DNA of 64,000 nucleotides from Bryobacterales bacterium (GCA_003163855.1 PLRJ01000162.1:56534-120533); one strand, 5' to 3'. Shown: positions 36,654 through 45,609, counted from the first letter of the stretch. The notes: a model not told the origin generated them from the letters alone. Translations and numbers: made by a program.

Positions 36654-39605
36654 GTGAGCGAGACTCGGAATCAATTCGCTGGTACTTTGCTGTTGCTGCT
36701 GACCGTTGCGGCCATCATCAGCGCGGTCTTAAGCTTCCAGCACCTGCGTTCCTACCCTCTTAACGACGACGGCGTCACTTGGATAGATAAAGCCGGCACC
36801 GGGAAAGATTCAACGGCAGTTACGGCCGGTTATGTTTCCGCAGGCGGCCCCGGTGAAAAGGCTGGCATCCACCTCGGCGACCAGTTGTTGAAGATCCAGA
36901 ACTTCCCCATTCTTCACGCCATCGACGTACCCCAGGCGCTGTGGCCCTACACGCCGCCCGATAGGGTGAAGTACACGCTGCGCCGGAATGGCATTGAATT
37001 CTCCAAAAGCGATATTTTCCTGCGCGCCGCGCCGCGCGATTCCGCCGTTTACTACCAGTTTGGCGTCGGCTTCTTCTACCTGGTCATCGGCCTTTTCGTC
37101 TATTACCGCCGGACCAGCGCAGCCAAGAGCCGTCACTTTTTCCTGCTGTGCCTCACCTTCTTCATTGCCAGTTGCTTCCACTACTCGGGCAAGCTGAATA
37201 CGTTCGATGAAGTCATGTACTGGGGCAACTTTATCGGCGGCCTTATGGCGCCGGCCATCTTCCTGCACTTCTGCCTCACCTTCCACACGCGGCCGCGTTT
37301 TCTCGAGCGGCGCGGCGCCTGGCTGCTACTTTATCTGCCTTCCACCTTGCTGGTTCTGCTGGCCGCCGTTTCGGCTGAAGGCATTTTCCAGCTTTCTACC
37401 CCACTTTTGGAAGTTCGCTGGCTGCTCGACCGTGTGACGCTTGCATTTGAAGTGCTCTTGTTCTTCATCGGAGCAGCCGTACTAACGCTGGATCTACGTA
37501 AAGCGGAAGACCCCGTGGTTCGGCGTCAGTTGAAATATCTGCGCAACGGAGCCGTTTTAGGTCTGCTGCCGTTCACTGTCTTCTACGCCGTTCCCTACGT
37601 ACTGGGAGCAGTGCCCAATCACCTGATGAACCTGACAGTGCTGACGACGGCGCTCATCCCGCTTACCTGGGCTTATGCCATCACGCGCTATCGCCTGATG
37701 GACGTCGATATTATCTTCCAGCAGGGCTATGTTTATACGCTGGCAACGCTGGCGGTTATCGGCACCTTCTATCTGCTGATTTTCCTCATCTTTAATACCA
37801 GCACCATCACGCCGCCCGCTTTCGTCCTTTTTATCTCCTTTGCAACATTTGTTTTTCAGCCAATACGGCGCTGGATCCAGGAGCAGCTAGACCGCTGGGT
37901 CTTCTATCGCGACCGCTACGACGCCCGTCTGACCCTCGTAGAGTTTGCGCGCGAACTCAGTTCCGAGACCGATCAGAACGCCATGCTCGCAAAGGTGTCC
38001 GATCGCCTGTTGCGCACCTTATCCATTCAACAGATTGGCTTTTTCCTGCGCGAAGAAGCGACTGGCCACTTTCACGTCCACTCGATGACCCAGCGTTCTA
38101 CCCGCGCGCCTAAAGTGGTTTCCTCGCGCCCCGATTTATCGTTCTTAGAAGCCGCGCCGAACGACAAGCCCTATCTCTTCTTCGAGCGTCCGAAGTTTCT
38201 GCGCGACATCGTCACCGAGAGTTACCCCCTTACCGTACGCGAGACGCTTTCCGACCTCGACTTTACCTATTACGTCGCCTGCCGTTCACGCGGCCGCGTG
38301 ATGGCCTACTTCGGCGTCAGCCGCACCACGGAAGGCGATTTTCTATCCAGCGACGACATTGAACTGCTGCTGACGCTGTCCAATTACGTCGCCATCGCCA
38401 TCGAAAATTCACGCCTTTACACTTCACTACAGCGCAAAGCCGACGAGTACGAACGCTTAAAGGAGTTCAGCGAGAACATTGTTGAATCCATCAACGTCGG
38501 AATTCTGGCAGCCGGCCTCGATGATCGGGTAGAGAGCTGGAATTCGCAGATTGAAAAACTGACCGGTATCACACGCGAGCAGGCCGTTGGACAGCGGCTC
38601 TGCGATCTTTTTCCTGAAGACTTGTGCCAGAAATTCGCCGAAGTCAGCGCCGACGATGGCGTTCATAACGTCTACCGCATGGTCATGCGCGCCCGTGACC
38701 ACGCCGTGAACGGTGAACCTTCTCGGGCGGTGCGTGGACTGGAGGTAGTCACCCCTCCGCCGGCCCCCCGCGAGTTTATTGTCAACCTTGCCATCGCGCC
38801 GCTTATTTCCAAGGAATTGAAGCAGATCGGCCGCCTGATTATCTTCGACGACGTCACCGACCGTGAAGAACTCGAGCGGCGTCTGGTGCAAGCCGACAAG
38901 CTGAGTTCCATTGGACTGCTGGCCGCCGGTGTAGCGCATGAAGTGAACACGCCGCTGGCGGTTATTTCCACCTACGCCCAGATGCTGGCAAAACAGGTCT
39001 CCGGTGACGAGCAGAAAGCCAAACTCCTCGACAAGATCGCCAAACAGACCTTCCGGGCCAGCGAAATCGTTAACTCACTGCTGAACTTCTCGCGCACTTC
39101 GCCTACCGAATTTCTTGAGACAGACCTGAACCGGGTCATTCGCGAGACCGCCTCCCTGGTCGAACATCAGTTTGAGAAGGCGGGCGTGGTAAGCGAACTC
39201 GATCTCGAAGAGCAGTTGCCCACCATCCGCGGCAATGCCAGCAAACTGCAGCAAGTGTTTCTGAATCTGTTCCTGAATGCGCGCGATGCCATGACCTCAG
39301 GCGGCACGCTCAACGTGCGCAGTTGGTCAGGCAACGGCCTGGTGCATATAGAAGTTACCGATTCAGGGCAGGGAATTGCGCCGGAAAATCTCAGCCGCAT
39401 CTACGACCCGTTCTTCACCACCAAGGGCGCCAAAAAGGGCACCGGCCTGGGCCTGTCCATCACCTACGGCATTGTGGAGGAGCACAAAGGCGTCATTGAA
39501 GTGGAAAGCACGCTGGGCAAGGGCACCTGTTTCCGGCTCGACTTTCCCGCCATCGCCGTGCACGCTTTCGCACCTGGCACTCTGCGCCGCGCCCTGCATG
39601 CCTAG
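36654..39605 (+). CDS. Membrane histidine kinase with PDZ, 7TM-type, GAF, PAS and HisKA domains
   Basis: 983-aa sensor kinase starting at GTG after AGGTG. An N-terminal TM is followed by a PDZ-like extracytoplasmic domain (50-120; 'GGPGEKAGIHLGDQLLKI'), then about seven more TM helices (135-400), GAF (430-590), PAS (605-745), HisKA with phospho-acceptor H762 ('GVAHEVNTPL') and HATPase ('NLFLNARDAM', 'DSGQGIAP', 'GTGLGLSITYGIV'). It should phosphorylate the NtrC-type regulator 37 bp downstream. A PDZ in the sensory part suggests recognition of a peptide C-terminus or misfolded envelope protein. Confidence 0.93.
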   Translation: MSETRNQFAGTLLLLLTVAAIISAVLSFQHLRSYPLNDDGVTWIDKAGTGKDSTAVTAGYVSAGGPGEKAGIHLGDQLLKIQNFPILHAIDVPQALWPYTPPDRVKYTLRRNGIEFSKSDIFLRAAPRDSAVYYQFGVGFFYLVIGLFVYYRRTSAAKSRHFFLLCLTFFIASCFHYSGKLNTFDEVMYWGNFIGGLMAPAIFLHFCLTFHTRPRFLERRGAWLLLYLPSTLLVLLAAVSAEGIFQLSTPLLEVRWLLDRVTLAFEVLLFFIGAAVLTLDLRKAEDPVVRRQLKYLRNGAVLGLLPFTVFYAVPYVLGAVPNHLMNLTVLTTALIPLTWAYAITRYRLMDVDIIFQQGYVYTLATLAVIGTFYLLIFLIFNTSTITPPAFVLFISFATFVFQPIRRWIQEQLDRWVFYRDRYDARLTLVEFARELSSETDQNAMLAKVSDRLLRTLSIQQIGFFLREEATGHFHVHSMTQRSTRAPKVVSSRPDLSFLEAAPNDKPYLFFERPKFLRDIVTESYPLTVRETLSDLDFTYYVACRSRGRVMAYFGVSRTTEGDFLSSDDIELLLTLSNYVAIAIENSRLYTSLQRKADEYERLKEFSENIVESINVGILAAGLDDRVESWNSQIEKLTGITREQAVGQRLCDLFPEDLCQKFAEVSADDGVHNVYRMVMRARDHAVNGEPSRAVRGLEVVTPPPAPREFIVNLAIAPLISKELKQIGRLIIFDDVTDREELERRLVQADKLSSIGLLAAGVAHEVNTPLAVISTYAQMLAKQVSGDEQKAKLLDKIAKQTFRASEIVNSLLNFSRTSPTEFLETDLNRVIRETASLVEHQFEKAGVVSELDLEEQLPTIRGNASKLQQVFLNLFLNARDAMTSGGTLNVRSWSGNGLVHIEVTDSGQGIAPENLSRIYDPFFTTKGAKKGTGLGLSITYGIVEEHKGVIEVESTLGKGTCFRLDFPAIAVHAFAPGTLRRALHA

Positions 39606-39642
39606 ACCCCGCACGGTCAATAAACCTTCGTGCTTAAATTAA

Positions 39643-41127
39643 ATGTCTGATACAACCACAACCGTGGCCTTCCCAAACCAAGCTCTTCCCGCCGATCGCA
39701 TAAGTTCCCCCGACAAGCGCCGCATCCTCGTCATCGACGATGAAGTGGATATCCGCGAAAGCCTGGAACTGCTGCTGACGACCGAGAACTACAACGTTGA
39801 CCTGGCCGAGAACGCAACCTCCGGCCTGCAGAAGTTCGAATCTGGACTGCATGACCTCATTCTGCTCGATCTGATGATGCCCGACAAGTCGGGCATGGAG
39901 GTCTTGGCCGAGATACGCCAGCGCGACCAGGAGACCCCCATCTTCATGCTGACCGCTTACGGCTCGGAAGAGGTGGCAGTGCGCGCCTTGAAATCCGGCG
40001 CCAACGATTACTTCGCCAAGCCCTGGGACAACGAGAAACTGCTGATCGAAATCGATCGCATGATCTTAAAAGGTCGCCTGGAGCGCGAGAATACTCACCT
40101 CAAGCGCGCTCTGAAACAGCGCTATGCGTTCCCCAATATTGTCGGCAAAAGCGAGCGCATGTTGCGTCTGCTCGATCAAGTGGCCCAGGTTGCGCCCAGC
40201 CGCGCCACCATCTTAATTACCGGCGAAACCGGCACCGGCAAAGAATTGATCGCCAAGGCCATCCACGCCCATTCGGCGCGCGCTGACCAGATGTTTGTCC
40301 CGGTAAATAGCGGCTCGCTGCCGTCCGAACTGCTGGAATCTATTCTGTTCGGCCACGTCAAAGGCTCATTCACCGGCGCCATCGCCAATCGCAAAGGCTT
40401 CTTTGAAACCGCCAATCGCGGCAGCATTTTTTTCGATGAGATCGGCACGGTGGGACCCGAAATTCAGGTGAAGCTGCTGCGCGTGCTGCAGGACCGCGAA
40501 TTTATGCCGCTCGGCGCCAACGAAAGCATGCGGGTGGATGTTCGCATCATTGCCGCCACCAACGCCGACCTCAAGAAACTGGTCGAGGACGGCAAGTTCC
40601 GCGAGGACCTTTATTACCGTCTGAATGTCATCAACCTAAACTTGCCGCCACTGCGCGATCGCAAAGACGACATACCGCTGCTGGTGGATTTTTTCTTCAC
40701 CCGCTATTGCCAGGAGAACGAAAAGTTTCTCAACAGCGATGGAAAGTCCGTGCTCAGCTTTGAGCCGGAAGCCATGCAGATTCTGATGGAGCACACCTGG
40801 CCCGGCAACGTGCGCGAATTGGAAAACGTAGTCGAGCGCGCGGTTGTTTTGACCACCACGTCCACTGTGCCGGCGCACGTTCTGCCTGACAATTTGCAAC
40901 AGGCGAGCGGCATGCGCATTTCGCGCGACAGCAGCGGCATGCTGGCGCCCGATGCGTCGCTCTTTGAAGTGGTCGCCGATTTTGAGCGCCGCAAGATTAT
41001 TGAGGCACTGGAACGGGTCAACTACAGCCAGACGGAAGCGGCCGAATTGTTACGCATTCCTCTATCAACTCTGAACCAGAAGATCAAACGGCTCAGCATT
41101 GACGTCAAGCGCAAGGGCGCTAGTTAG
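39643..41127 (+). CDS. NtrC-family sigma-54-dependent response regulator
   Basis: 494-aa activator for sigma-54 promoters. Receiver domain with phospho-acceptor D76 in 'LILLDLMMPDKSG'; AAA+ domain with Walker A 'GETGTGKE' (from G194), the sigma-54-contacting 'GSFTGA' loop and 'GNVRELENVVERAVVL'; C-terminal Fis-type HTH ('YSQTEAAELLRIPLSTLNQKI'). It forms a two-component pair with the kinase upstream. The last 285 bp are duplicated 1,360 bp downstream. Confidence 0.95.
   Translation: MSDTTTTVAFPNQALPADRISSPDKRRILVIDDEVDIRESLELLLTTENYNVDLAENATSGLQKFESGLHDLILLDLMMPDKSGMEVLAEIRQRDQETPIFMLTAYGSEEVAVRALKSGANDYFAKPWDNEKLLIEIDRMILKGRLERENTHLKRALKQRYAFPNIVGKSERMLRLLDQVAQVAPSRATILITGETGTGKELIAKAIHAHSARADQMFVPVNSGSLPSELLESILFGHVKGSFTGAIANRKGFFETANRGSIFFDEIGTVGPEIQVKLLRVLQDREFMPLGANESMRVDVRIIAATNADLKKLVEDGKFREDLYYRLNVINLNLPPLRDRKDDIPLLVDFFFTRYCQENEKFLNSDGKSVLSFEPEAMQILMEHTWPGNVRELENVVERAVVLTTTSTVPAHVLPDNLQQASGMRISRDSSGMLAPDASLFEVVADFERRKIIEALERVNYSQTEAAELLRIPLSTLNQKIKRLSIDVKRKGAS
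40843..41127 (+). repeat. Direct repeat copy 1: 3' end of the response-regulator gene
   Basis: Matches 42203-42487 with a constant 1,360-bp offset; I count 12 mismatches in 285 bp and no gaps. Weaker similarity continues downstream into 41128-41215 versus 42488-42600. Confidence 0.95.
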
Positions 41128-41215
41128 CAACAAAGTGTGGGCATGAACTGGAAGCTGAGACTCTCAGTGCGCCTCCCGGTCTTTTTGATCCCTTGAAACG
41201 TTGAGCCTTTCTGCC
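41128..41215 (+). pseudogene. Degenerate 5' remnant of the 42504 membrane-protein gene
   Basis: The sequence 'GGCATGAACTGGAAGCTG' and, after a ~20-bp deletion, 'CGGTCTTTTTGATCCC' align with the start of the intact gene at 42504. It is therefore a decayed copy left beside repeat copy 1. Confidence 0.7.
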
Positions 41216-41250
41216 GGCTTCCGGACGGAGCGCTTAGAGCTGATCAGTCT

Positions 41251-41901
41251 TTAAAAAAGTTTTCTCAAAGTGCCGACGAGCATTCCAACCACCAAGAGAG
41301 CCGAGGCCGCGAGGCCCGTCGATGCTGGCTCCGGGACTGAAGAGGCTGCGGGATCGGCATTTATATAAAGTTGGCCGGTGTAAGTCGCGTAACCAGGATA
41401 GGCGGGGTTGGAGGTTAGACTGTCAATGATGTAGGAAGCCGCGAAGCTTATGAGGTTTCCCGACGAGTCAAATGAAACCTGGCTAATAGTCACGCTTCCT
41501 GTAGCCACACTGTTGTTCATTTCTCCATAAAGGTCGTATACGTCAATAGGCGCAAACCCCATGCCGATCGTACCGGTTCCCGGGCCGCAAACCAAGGCCG
41601 CTCCTGAAAATGTTCCAACTTGCAAGGGCGCTCCCGTGCAAGAGCTGAAGCTCACGTTCACCACACCCGAATAGCCCTTAACGGAAGCGCCGACAAGGCT
41701 GCCACTAGGATTCCAGGTGGTCTGAAATTGCGCTGCATTGGAATAGGGAAAAGATAAGCTCGTTACCGCCGGCGTTGAACTGCCGGGCGCGTAATAGGAT
41801 TGCGAAACTGTTAATTCCGTTAAAGGGTTTGCCATCAACCCAGATATCGACAGTAAAAAAAATGTGCCTGAGACCCGGATGATTTGCCTTACAATTGCCA
41901 T
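41251..41901 (-). CDS. PEP-CTERM exported protein
   Basis: 216 aa with a signal peptide and a C-terminal sorting signal: 'SSVPEPAST' motif, a hydrophobic stretch and a basic end 'TLRKLF'. Such proteins are processed by exosortase (EpsH family) and often enter exopolysaccharide matrices. I start at the ATG at 41901 after AGGGG rather than 41982. It sits in the insertion between the two copies of the response-regulator tail. The central domain is not recognised. Confidence 0.82.
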   Translation of the reverse strand: MAIVRQIIRVSGTFFLLSISGLMANPLTELTVSQSYYAPGSSTPAVTSLSFPYSNAAQFQTTWNPSGSLVGASVKGYSGVVNVSFSSCTGAPLQVGTFSGAALVCGPGTGTIGMGFAPIDVYDLYGEMNNSVATGSVTISQVSFDSSGNLISFAASYIIDSLTSNPAYPGYATYTGQLYINADPAASSVPEPASTGLAASALLVVGMLVGTLRKLF

Positions 41902-42028
41902 CCCCTGAAGCGTACGCGAGCGCGCGATAAAAACCAAGAGTACTAAGAGCATTGTTGCTGCGTTTTTAGTGAATTCATACATTTCTTAGAGAACCGCGCC
42001 GTCCGCACACTGTATATAGTTACGTGTC

Positions 42029-42202
42029 CACGGGTTCGATTGGGATAAGGAAACCTAGGACACATCCCCGTCACGGTGTGACTCCGCAGGAAGTGGAGGG
42101 ATTGTTCTAACTTGCTCACGTTGAGTCCCGGACGAACCAGTAAAGGGCGAGGAGCGGTTTCTGGTCTATGGCATTTCGGCTGGTGGGCGTCTGCTGACGG
42201 TC
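42029..42202 (+). pseudogene. BrnT-like toxin remnant with frameshifts
   Basis: Fragments in BrnT order: 'GFDWDKE' (frame 42032), 'HGVTPQEVEGLF' (frame 42072), then after a TGA at 42122 'VPDEPVKGEERFLVYGISAG' and 'GRLLTVV' (frame 42125). The pattern W-D-x-x-K..HGV-x-x-E-E...D-E-x-R-x-G-x-S..GR-L-x-V-V is that of BrnT RNase toxins. Two frame changes and a stop show it is dead. Its last piece runs in frame straight into the duplicated response-regulator tail; no BrnA antitoxin follows. Confidence 0.65.
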
Positions 42203-42487
42203 GTTGTTTTGACCACCACGTCCACCGTGCCGGCGCACGTTCTGCCCGACAATTTGCAACAGGCGAGCGGCATGCGCATTTCGCGCGACAGCAGCGGCAT
42301 GCTGGCGCCCGATGCGTCGCTCTTTGAAGGGGTCGCCGATTTTGAGCGCCGCAAGATTATTGAAGCGTTGGAACGGGTCAACTACAGCCAGACGGAAGCA
42401 GTAGAATTGTTACGCATTCCTCTATCAACTCTGAACCAGAAGATCAAACGGCGCAGCATTGACGTCAAGCGGAAGGGTGCTAGTTAG
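42203..42487 (+). pseudogene. Duplicated response-regulator C-terminus (repeat copy 2)
   Basis: Second copy of the NtrC-type regulator's last 94 codons, keeping the frame and the Fis-like HTH with three obvious replacements (E-V to E-G, A to V, L to R). It has no ATG and no SD; a TTG at 42209 is the only nearby start. It is joined in frame to the BrnT remnant. If translated, it would be a DNA-binding fragment without receiver or ATPase. Confidence 0.85.
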
Positions 42488-42503
42488 CGATACAGTATGG
42501 GGC

Positions 42504-42938
42504 ATGAACTGGAAACTGCTATTCCAACTCTCCCTCTTCGGCCTTGTCATGGGTTTGGGCACGGTCTTTTTCATCCCCTCCAATATCGAGCCGTTCTGCT
42601 GGCTTGCTATTTTCTTGATCTGCGCTTGGTGCATTGCTAAGCAGACCGTTGCCCGGCGTTTTCTGCACGGCTTGTGCCTCGGGCTGGCAAACAGCTTCTG
42701 GATAACTACCTGCCACATTGTGCTGTTTGCCCAATATGCCGTCAGGCACATGCAAGAAGTACAGATGATGCAGTCAGGTCCGCTAGGTGCGTCGCCGCGC
42801 TTGATGACTTTATTCGTTGGCATCATCGCTGGCCTGGTATCCGGATTGATTATTGGTTTGTCATCGCTCGCGGCCGCCAAAATGGTTAAGCCTGGGGTTC
42901 ACGCTGCACCGGTAGCTGCGCTCAGGCAGAGTGCCTAA
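42504..42938 (+). CDS. Small integral membrane protein
   Basis: 144 aa with four predicted membrane helices ('LLFQLSLFGLVMGLGTVFFI', 'CWLAIFLICAWCI', 'FLHGLCLGLANSFWITTCHI', 'TLFVGIIAGLVSGLIIGLS'). The start is the ATG at 42504, conserved in the decayed copy at 41139. No function known; before the duplication it was probably directly downstream of the response regulator. Confidence 0.7.
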   Translation: MNWKLLFQLSLFGLVMGLGTVFFIPSNIEPFCWLAIFLICAWCIAKQTVARRFLHGLCLGLANSFWITTCHIVLFAQYAVRHMQEVQMMQSGPLGASPRLMTLFVGIIAGLVSGLIIGLSSLAAAKMVKPGVHAAPVAALRQSA

Positions 42939-43330
42939 ACGGGCCGTTGCCGGTTCGGGTCGGCTGAGGGCCATGGCATCCCTGGGCGCTATCAATCGCG
43001 CAAGGTGTTGCCGCTTTGCCCGCGGTAATCTGCCGCAGAACATGGCTGAGATGTCGGTTGTAGGAGGCCTCCGCGGGAGGCGTGCCAACGCTGCATATCG
43101 AAGGAGCTAAACACCGCTTCCGCCTGGAGCAATAAGCTGATTGAGGGGGTCGGGCAGTTCTTCAAACATGAAGTTCTTCAACGGCTAAATTCAACAGTCA
43201 TCAGCCTAGCAGTCCAACCCAAACTGTGCCCGCACAAAAGGAACTCGCCAGCTCTTTCGGCGGGGCGCTTCATACCGCGTTCGTCTTGCGCGTGTTTCTT
43301 AAAACATCCAAGTAAAATAAAGTTGTTGGT
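42939..43330. other. 392-bp intergenic region
   Basis: No convincing gene. It holds a GC-rich inverted repeat CCTCC-GCG-GGAGG (43068-43080), a direct repeat GTTCTTCAA around 43160-43185, and copy 1 of the ~70-bp element at 43236-43306. Confidence 0.5.
43236..43306 (+). repeat. ~70-bp dispersed element, copy 1
   Basis: AAAGGAACTCGCCAGCTCTT onward matches 45525-45592, including 'CTCTTTCGGCGG' and 'GTCTTGCGCG..TTTCTTAAAA'. It ends 24 bp before the DUF1844 start. Confidence 0.75.
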
Positions 43331-43711
43331 ATGCCTGAACAGAACGAACACGATTCCGAATTCCCCCTGCCCCCGCCCTCCTTTTCCTTTCTAGTGGAGT
43401 CAATCCTGATGCAAACTCAAATGCAGCTGGGTCTTTTCTCCATGGGCGCACAAGAAGAAAAGGAAGAACCCAATTTAAAATTGGCGCGCCACTCCATCGA
43501 TCTGCTTTCCGTCCTGCATGAAAAAACGCGCGGCAATCTATCCATTGAGGAGCAGCGCCTGCTCGAAAACGGCCTCACCGAGGTCCGCTTCCGTTTCGTA
43601 CAGGTTTCCGAAGATCTGAAGAAATCCAAGCAAAAACCCGCAGTCGACAAAGCAGACGATCAGCCGCTCATCATCACCTCAGACGGAGGAAAAGGTTCCA
43701 GAAGCGAATAG
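43331..43711 (+). CDS. DUF1844 protein
   Basis: 126 aa. The DUF1844 core 'FSFLVESILMQTQMQLGLF' and 'ARHSIDLLSVLHEKTRGNL' spans residues 15-95, with a Lys-rich, disordered tail. Found mainly in Acidobacteria and Deltaproteobacteria; no function known. The MBL hydrolase begins 1 bp after its stop, so the two are surely cotranscribed. Confidence 0.9.
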   Translation: MPEQNEHDSEFPLPPPSFSFLVESILMQTQMQLGLFSMGAQEEKEEPNLKLARHSIDLLSVLHEKTRGNLSIEEQRLLENGLTEVRFRFVQVSEDLKKSKQKPAVDKADDQPLIITSDGGKGSRSE

Positions 43712-43712
43712 C

Positions 43713-44516
43713 ATGCTCGACCAGTTCGGGCACGCCTCCATTCTTGTCCTCGGATCCGGCACCAGCGTCGGCGTGCCCATGGTGGGCTGCAAATGTAAGG
43801 TCTGCCATTCGGACGATCCGCGCGACCGCCGCCTTCGGCCTTCTGTTCTCTTAAAGCTCGACGACAAACGAATTTTGATCGATAGCGGACCCGATTTCCG
43901 TTATCAGGCGCTCCGCTTCGGCATCGAACGTCTGGATGCCATCCTCTATACCCACGCGCATGCAGACCACATCCTGGGATTGGACGACGTAAGGCCCTTC
44001 AACTTCATGCAGCGCCAAAATATTCCTATTTACGCGTCCGCCGAAACCCTCGGCGCCATTGAAAAGACCTTCGCTTACGTGTTTCAGGAAGCACCCACCG
44101 AATCCAGCCGCCCGCGCCTTTCTCCCCACATCTTTAATACCGATCCTTTCTGCGCGGCCGGCGTTTCCATCACGCCCATCCGCCTTTCGCACGGCAGCAC
44201 CATCACGCACGGTTTTCGCTTCGGCGACTGCGCTTATCTCACCGACCACAGCGAGATTCCGCCCGAAAGCCTCGACCGCCTTCACGATCTCGACGTGCTC
44301 TTTCTGGATGCGCTGCGCCACAATCCTCATCCCACGCATTCCACTGTCGAACAATCCTTATTAACGGTTGAGAAGCTTAAGCCCAGGCGCGCCTTCTTCA
44401 CCCACGTATCGCACGATCTCATGCATTCCACCCTCGAGGCGCGCATGCCGCCCGCTGTCCACGTTGCCTACGACGGTTTGGAAATCCCCATCGGCGTCAG
44501 GGCGGCCGTGGCATGA
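43713..44516 (+). CDS. MBL-fold metallo-hydrolase, PhnP-like
   Basis: 267-aa metallo-beta-lactamase-fold phosphodiesterase-type enzyme. The motif 'THAHADHILG' gives HxHxDH; other ligands are in 'LIDSGPDFR', 'YLTDHSE' and 'FTHVSHD'. The N-terminal 'GCKCKVCHS' is the cysteine cluster that binds a structural zinc in PhnP-like proteins. PhnP hydrolyses cyclic phosphate diesters, but no phn genes are nearby. Overlaps ribF by 4 bp. Confidence 0.9.
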   Translation: MLDQFGHASILVLGSGTSVGVPMVGCKCKVCHSDDPRDRRLRPSVLLKLDDKRILIDSGPDFRYQALRFGIERLDAILYTHAHADHILGLDDVRPFNFMQRQNIPIYASAETLGAIEKTFAYVFQEAPTESSRPRLSPHIFNTDPFCAAGVSITPIRLSHGSTITHGFRFGDCAYLTDHSEIPPESLDRLHDLDVLFLDALRHNPHPTHSTVEQSLLTVEKLKPRRAFFTHVSHDLMHSTLEARMPPAVHVAYDGLEIPIGVRAAVA

Positions 44517-45481
44517 CCCAGTTAGTTTTCCGTTCCCTCGATGAAGCGCGCGGACGCTTCGGCCCCTGTTCGCTCGCCATCGGCAACTTCGACGGAGTTC
44601 ACATCGGGCACCAGGCGCTGCTCCGCACCACCCGCGCTTTCGCGCTGGCCAACAATCTTCAAACCGGCGTTCTCACTTTTCATCCCCATCCCACCGTCTT
44701 AGTCGCGCCCTCGCGTGTTCCGCCTATGCTCTGCACGCTGGAACAGCGCATCGCACGCCTGCGGGCCTTCGGTGCTCAAAAGGTTTTGGTGCTCCCTTTT
44801 ACCGAAGCCTTGGCGCTTCTCACTCCTGAAGAGTTCATTACGGCTATTCATTCCTCGCTCGAAACTAAAGGCATATTTGTCGGCGACAATTTCCGCTTCG
44901 GCCATAAAAAAGCGGGCACAACCGAAGTGCTCGCCGCATTAGGCCAAAAACATAACTTCGCCACCACCTTCCTGAACCGCCTCACCTTTCGCGGCAAAAT
45001 CGTCTCCAGTTCCGCCGTCAGGCTGGCTCTTTCTGAACACCGCCTGCTGCTGGCCGGCCACTTGCTCGGCCGCTGTTTCTCAGTCGAAGGCACGGTTGTC
45101 TCAGGGCAGGGAATCGGCTCCAAACAAACCGTTCCCACTCTCAACCTGCGGCCCCACGAAGGACAGCTTCAACTGCGCGGCGTCTATGTAACCAGAACTT
45201 TCGATCTTGATAACCGCCGTTCCTGGCCCTCCATCACCAACGCGGGCGTTCGTCCTACCTTCGGTGGCGGCGAAGTAACCATCGAAACCTTTCTGCTCGG
45301 TTCCTTGACCGGAGAAACCCCGCAAAGAATACGGGTGGATTTCAACCATTACCTCCGCCCCGAAAAACAGTTCTCGTCCCCTCAGGAATTGAAAGAGCAG
45401 ATACTCAAAGATGTAACTAGGGCACGCACTTACTGGCGCAGGGTGCAAACACTGAAGCAACCCTCCGCTTCGATATACTGA
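44513..45481 (+). CDS. ribF: Bifunctional riboflavin kinase/FAD synthetase
   Basis: 322-aa cytoplasmic enzyme making FMN and then FAD. The N-terminal nucleotidyltransferase domain has 'IGNFDGVHIGHQALL' (HxGH-type) and 'VGDNFRFGHKKAG'. The C-terminal kinase domain has 'VVSGQGIGSKQTVPTLNL' and 'SITNAGVRPTFGG', with PTLN in place of the usual PTAN. The length is normal for the family. ATGA overlap with the MBL gene. Confidence 0.95.
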   Translation: MTQLVFRSLDEARGRFGPCSLAIGNFDGVHIGHQALLRTTRAFALANNLQTGVLTFHPHPTVLVAPSRVPPMLCTLEQRIARLRAFGAQKVLVLPFTEALALLTPEEFITAIHSSLETKGIFVGDNFRFGHKKAGTTEVLAALGQKHNFATTFLNRLTFRGKIVSSSAVRLALSEHRLLLAGHLLGRCFSVEGTVVSGQGIGSKQTVPTLNLRPHEGQLQLRGVYVTRTFDLDNRRSWPSITNAGVRPTFGGGEVTIETFLLGSLTGETPQRIRVDFNHYLRPEKQFSSPQELKEQILKDVTRARTYWRRVQTLKQPSASIY

Positions 45482-45524
45482 GGTTTCTCAAGCGCAAAGG
45501 GCGCGGATGCGCTCCGCCAGTGGG

Positions 45525-45592
45525 AAAGGAACTCGCTAGCTCTTTCGGCGGATCGGCTGACGCCGCGCCCGTCTTGCGCGTTTCTTAAAAAT
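45525..45592 (+). repeat. ~70-bp dispersed element, copy 2
   Basis: Matches 43236-43306, ending 17 bp before the lacD start. Same orientation relative to the downstream gene. Confidence 0.75.
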
Positions 45593-45609
45593 ATTGAGGA
45601 GTCAAAAAC

